A DNA stretch of 64,000 nt from assembly GCA_000745135.1 (NCBI GenBank), contig JQNH01000001.1, forward strand, positions 3,147,501-3,211,500. The letters are read 5' to 3'. This document shows, in pieces, positions 61,265 through 64,000 of the stretch. This DNA comes from Rhizobiales bacterium YIM 77505 (GTDB taxonomy: Bacteria; Pseudomonadota; Alphaproteobacteria; Rhizobiales; Beijerinckiaceae). The notes beneath the pieces are model-generated. The model had not been told where the DNA came from and made no database searches. It worked only from the letters and a program-made list of their open reading frames with translations. Numbering within the stretch: the first letter of the stretch is position 1; every line of letters starts with the position of its first letter. A program made the position numbers and the translations under genes.

Positions 61265-61831
61265 TCAGGTCGGTCCGGCGAGGTCTTCGAGCGCCTGGCG
61301 CACCTCGCGGTCGATCAGGTCGAAGCAGACGCGCTCGTCACTTTCCGCTGCGACGAGCGGCGCCAGGCGCGATGCGATGTTGATGAGCGCGTCGCGGACG
61401 ATCCGCGCCTTGTTGAACGCCGCAACCTTGACCTCGTCCGCGTCGACGAACTTGCCGGCCTCGACCTTCGCCTTCAGCTCGAGGAGCTTGCCCTTTTCGA
61501 CCTCGGTCTTGGTCCGCGCCCTGAGGAGCAGGGTCGGCAGGTCCGACCCGCTAGGCAGGTTGGTGATACCGCTGCCCGCCCCGGGTGCCCCGGACGCCGG
61601 CCGGAAAGCCGAAGCAGGGGTCGAGCGATCGTTCGATGAAGCTGAAGCCGGAAGGGTCCGCTTGGCGCTACGCGCCGGCTCACGGCTCGCCGCCAGGATG
61701 CGATCCGCCTCATCGGGATCGATACGGCCTTCCGCATCGACCGGAAGCTTGCCCTCCCGGACGAGCCGGCTGACGTAAGAACCGGAGACGCCGATGCGTT
61801 GCGCGTACTGTCGAGCCGAGAGCCGGGGCAT
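61265..61831 (-). CDS. Terminase small subunit (Nu1-like)
   Basis: A 188-aa protein: an N-terminal HTH (LSARQYAQRIGVSGSYVSRL, VREGKLPVDAEGRIDPDEAD), a variable serine- and proline-rich linker, and a C-terminal large-subunit-binding helical region (KTEVEKGKLLELKAKVEAGK, KARIVRDALINIASRLAPLV). ATG 61831 was chosen because the HTH starts there; an upstream reading runs into the repeat region. It recognises the cos or pac site and brings in the large subunit. Lysis and methyltransferase genes separate it from the large subunit gene. Confidence 0.82.
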   Translation of the reverse strand: MPRLSARQYAQRIGVSGSYVSRLVREGKLPVDAEGRIDPDEADRILAASREPARSAKRTLPASASSNDRSTPASAFRPASGAPGAGSGITNLPSGSDLPTLLLRARTKTEVEKGKLLELKAKVEAGKFVDADEVKVAAFNKARIVRDALINIASRLAPLVAAESDERVCFDLIDREVRQALEDLAGPT

Positions 61832-62220
61832 CGTCGGCCCCCGTGAACCTGAGGTCCGTGTGAACTTCGAGCCGGGACGGCGTGAACCAGAGCCGTGGTT
61901 CACATGGTTCGCTGTTCACACCCGGCACGGCCGCAAGCGCTTGCTGGCGGCGAAAGCGGACGCAAGCGGGATGATGTGAACCTGCCGGGTGTGAACCAAG
62001 CTGCGCGGCCTGTCGGTAGCGAAGTCCCGCGCCTTTGCCGCCCGCTTACGATATCGGCCCGGGAGGACCCGCGAGGCTCGGGCATTGCCTTCGCCTCGCT
62101 AGGTCCATCTCGCATCTCCCGGCCATGAAGAGACGCTACATCTTGCGAGGGACGTGGACAATTCCGCACGATCACTCGCAGCTTCCTTTGTTTTCGCTCG
62201 ATGCATTTTTTTCGGCACGG
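61832..62220. promoter_or_regulatory. Noncoding region with GTGAAC boxes before the small terminase gene
   Basis: GTGAAC occurs at 61843, 61860, 61882, 61976 and 61991, and its inverse GTTCAC at 61898 and 61914. GTGAACCA (61882-61889) and TGGTTCAC (61896-61903) form an 8-bp inverted repeat with a 6-base spacer. Clustering directly upstream of a Nu1-like gene is where lambda carries its cosB terminase-binding repeats. A role as operator is the alternative. Nothing else was recognised up to 62220. Confidence 0.5.
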
Positions 62221-62754
62221 TCATCGCCGATCACGTCCACGGCCGTAGCCGTAATGCTTCGCGAGCACGCCGAGTGCGGCCACCAGCATCCCTTGCGCCT
62301 GCTCATGCTTCACCGACCGTCCACCCCAGCCTTTGCGGAGCGCCCACTCACGGATCGAGCACTGCAGCCCGACGATGTGCCAGACGCATGAGCCCGCCGG
62401 CGAGCTGATCCCGCCGAGTGCATCCATGGCGCGGCCGACCCGCTCGCGCGCCCCAACCTGCGCGTCGCTGAGATCGCCGCTGCCCCGGGTACCGGGCGGC
62501 TGTACCAGCACGAGCGAGGCGGACGGCATGCGGTCGAGCGAGGCGATCGTGAAGGCGGCCTGGAAGTCGCGAGCGGCGTCATGCATCTCGGGCGTGATCG
62601 TGCCGGCTTCGCGCATGCGACCGAGCGTGTCGACAACGCGGTGATGCACCACGCGCAGGCCGTCTGGATCGTTCTCGGTCACCTCTCGCGTCATGAGCGG
62701 GCGAGGCGGCGAGGGCTTGCGCTGCTTCGGAGTCTTCTTCTTGCGGGCGCTCAT
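62221..62754 (-). CDS. Phage hypothetical protein, DUF6456-like
   Basis: A 177-aa protein with a basic, lysine- and proline-rich start (RKKKTPKQRKPSPPRPL), then VVDTLGRMREAGTITPEMHD, AARDFQAAFTIASLDRMPSA, RERVGRAMDALGGISSPAGS and SIREWALRKGWGGRSVKHEQ. This pattern resembles DUF6456 proteins of alphaproteobacteria (moderate certainty), which are thought to be regulators. It overlaps the next upstream gene (ATGA). Confidence 0.6.
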   Translation of the reverse strand: MSARKKKTPKQRKPSPPRPLMTREVTENDPDGLRVVHHRVVDTLGRMREAGTITPEMHDAARDFQAAFTIASLDRMPSASLVLVQPPGTRGSGDLSDAQVGARERVGRAMDALGGISSPAGSCVWHIVGLQCSIREWALRKGWGGRSVKHEQAQGMLVAALGVLAKHYGYGRGRDRR

Positions 62755-62972
62755 CGTGCGGTGTCCTTTCGGCCGTAGAGCTTGTCGCCGAGCGCACGAA
62801 CGAGGGCGCGCTCATCCCAGCCCAGGCGCGGGTCGTCGACGGCGATCACGAGGAGTCCGTGATCCCGCCAGCCGTTGCGCTTGATGGCTTCGGCTTCGAT
62901 GGTGGTCGGGACAGTTCGTCCGAGCGCACAGCGGGGCGGCATCGGACCGTGCGGGAGAGGACGCGCCATCAC
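62751..62972 (-). CDS. Small phage protein of unknown function
   Basis: A 73-aa protein: TTIEAEAIKRNGWRDHGLLV, IAVDDPRLGWDERALVRALG, ending DKLYGRKDTAR. No recognised family; similar short proteins next to RuvC-like genes are usual in alphaproteobacterial prophages. It overlaps both neighbours by ATGA. Confidence 0.6.
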   Translation of the reverse strand: MMARPLPHGPMPPRCALGRTVPTTIEAEAIKRNGWRDHGLLVIAVDDPRLGWDERALVRALGDKLYGRKDTAR

Positions 62973-63517
62973 CGCGCGCCTCCAGCCCTGTGAGCGAGCG
63001 CCCAGCGCAACAGCGCGATCGCGTCCGCCTCGTTGTCGTCGGCCGGGTCGAAGCCCATCCGGCGGACGGCGGCGATGACCTCGTCTTTTCCCGCATTGCC
63101 CTTCCCAGTCGCGAAGCGCTTGATCGTGCCCACGGGCACGCCCTCGTAAGGCACCTGTCGGAATTCGGCCCAGCTTGCGAGGTGCGCGAGGAAGCCGCCG
63201 AAGATGTGTGCCGCGAGCGTGCCGCGATGAGCACGCACCTCTTCGAAGAACACGGCCCCGATCGGGCCGGCGGTCTCGTTAAGCTCGCTGAGCCAATGGT
63301 TGAAACGGAGGAAGGCCATGCCTCCGCCTTCAAAGCGGTTCGGGCGGAACTGCTGCACGCCGCTGGTGATGGCGCCGTCGCGGCCATGGAGGGCCCAGCC
63401 TGTCGTGGAGCCGAGGTCGAGGGCAAGGAGGACGTCCGGACTTGCCGTGACAACGACGAGCTGAGGACGAGCAGGGGTGTTCGCGGCGCCAAGGGCGCGC
63501 GTTGCTGTGGCGATCAT
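62969..63517 (-). CDS. RuvC-like Holliday-junction nuclease
   Basis: A 182-aa RNase H-fold nuclease. The first acidic residue is in VLLALDLGSTTGWALHGRDG, the second in GAVFFEEVRAHRGTLAAHIF, and the last pair in RMGFDPADDNEADAIALLRW. Phages use such enzymes to resolve branched DNA before packaging. ATG 63517 has AGGA upstream. About 30 residues precede the fold and may not all be used. Confidence 0.82.
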   Translation of the reverse strand: MIATATRALGAANTPARPQLVVVTASPDVLLALDLGSTTGWALHGRDGAITSGVQQFRPNRFEGGGMAFLRFNHWLSELNETAGPIGAVFFEEVRAHRGTLAAHIFGGFLAHLASWAEFRQVPYEGVPVGTIKRFATGKGNAGKDEVIAAVRRMGFDPADDNEADAIALLRWALAHRAGGAR

Positions 63518-63588
63518 GATGATGTCCTGAAGGTCGGTGGATCGAAGGCGCGCGGTCTCAGCCGCGCGGACGGTTCATCCAGCCGGGA

Positions 63589-63981
63589 TCAGGGAGGCGG
63601 ACGGGCTCGGCGGAGCGAGTAGCCAGAGTAGCCAGTCGGATTCTCGCACTGGCTGCGGCTAAGTGCCTGAGAACAAAGGCGAGTAGCCAGACTAGCCACA
63701 CTAGCCAGCTCTCTAGAAGAGATTCTACGCGCGACCCTTTCTCTCCCCGGATGGCCAGGGGAGGAAACACGGATTCCGAGATGTCTTGTTTCGGACTGGC
63801 TCCGCTGGCGACTCTGGCTAGTGCTCTGCATCGTCAATGGCTTAGCCGGAGCCACCGCATTTTGCGGGCTGGCGACTCTGGCTACAAGCAGCCCGCTTGC
63901 TGGGTGGTCAGTAGCCAGAGTGGCCAGTGTAGCCAGTCGCGGATCCCCGGTTGTGCCGATCTGGAAGAGGACGCCGGTCAT
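63589..63981 (-). CDS. Hypothetical protein encoded across 9-bp repeats
   Basis: A 130-aa reading from ATG 63981, which has GGAGG 7 bases upstream and overlaps the end of a gene leaving the window (ATGA), so translation is likely. Its sequence is low-complexity: RLATLATLAT near the N-terminus, ELASVASLATRL in the middle and GYSGYSLRRAR at the end, all produced by TAGCCA-type repeats in different frames. The DNA repeats, not the protein, may be the conserved thing. Confidence 0.45.
   Translation of the reverse strand: MTGVLFQIGTTGDPRLATLATLATDHPASGLLVARVASPQNAVAPAKPLTMQSTSQSRQRSQSETRHLGIRVSSPGHPGRERVARRISSRELASVASLATRLCSQALSRSQCENPTGYSGYSLRRARPPP
63620..63936. repeat. Clusters of 9-bp TAGCCA repeats
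   Basis: TAGCCA or a close variant starts at 63620 and 63629, at 63684, 63693 and 63702, and at 63912, 63921 (TGGCCA) and 63930, always 9 bp apart inside a cluster. The inverse CTGGCTA occurs at 63814 and 63878. Several copies extend to TAGCCAGAG. The layout resembles iterons of replication origins or protein-binding arrays. Confidence 0.7.
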
Positions 63982-64000
63982 CGCGCATCCTCCATGTCGA

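Noticed and set aside
63620-63936. CRISPR-like array
   Set aside because: Units are 9 bp with no spacers and some are inverted; not a CRISPR.

Overview
The window is high-GC, densely packed alphaproteobacterial DNA. The NsrR/CtaD/SdhBCD genes, the hydantoinase-plus-Liv operon, the DUF6522 and DUF3489 families and the tail genes of gene-transfer-agent (GTA) type all suggest Hyphomicrobiales (Methylobacteriaceae or Bradyrhizobiaceae-like); the genus cannot be fixed from the sequence alone. No rRNA, tRNA or CRISPR array was recognised.

1-8.8 kb is a respiratory and nitric-oxide-response island. A group III truncated haemoglobin, a four-helix membrane protein and a 75-aa protein follow an NsrR-like palindrome. 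A divergent nsrR-DUF6522 pair shares a second palindrome with an orphan cytochrome c oxidase subunit I gene (ctaD), which is followed by a PAS protein. After DUF488, an AhpD-like protein and a cupin comes an overlapping operon DUF6522-sdhB-sdhC-sdhD-CBS. It has no sdhA, and SdhC carries an unusual N-terminal extension.

8.8-11.2 kb is insertion-sequence wreckage: a frameshifted IS110-type transposase cut by a truncated IS481-type one, beside one copy of a 180-bp dispersed repeat. 11.2-20.6 kb is an intact catabolic operon: IclR regulator, hydantoinase/oxoprolinase A and B, a Liv-type ABC transporter (substrate-binding protein, LivF, LivM, LivG, LivH) and a cupin.

20.6-30.3 kb is an accessory region of fragments and plasmid-type genes: a broken sulfonate-type binding protein, a DUF932 gene, a PIN toxin-antitoxin pair, an unknown gene, a TRAP-transporter fragment, a broken IS701 transposase, the second copy of the 180-bp repeat, a truncated livJ, an intact-looking IS3 element and a 5'-truncated PEP carboxylase gene. 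The DUF932 gene and the unknown gene share a structured 5' leader with a covarying stem.

30.4-64 kb is most of a prophage; no integrase or attachment site was seen and it probably continues past the right edge. Its late genes run on the minus strand from right to left: RuvC-like nuclease, small proteins, small terminase, endolysin, holin, overlapping spanins, ParB-methyltransferase, large terminase, connector, portal, protease with nested scaffold, decoration protein, capsid, neck and tail proteins, a frameshifted tail chaperone, tape measure and a GTA-like tail tip. The head module resembles lambda and the tail tip resembles the Rhodobacter GTA. The large terminase contains a 364-aa intein with the class 3 (W-C-T) signature and a LAGLIDADG endonuclease domain, placed in the ATP-binding loop.

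Four blocks of plus-strand cargo interrupt this operon at module boundaries: two different Xre-RES toxin-antitoxin pairs, a hybrid sensor histidine kinase, and a three-gene DUF3489 block whose leader can base-pair over its own ribosome binding site. This arrangement, together with the intein and the leader RNAs, is the most unusual content of the window.
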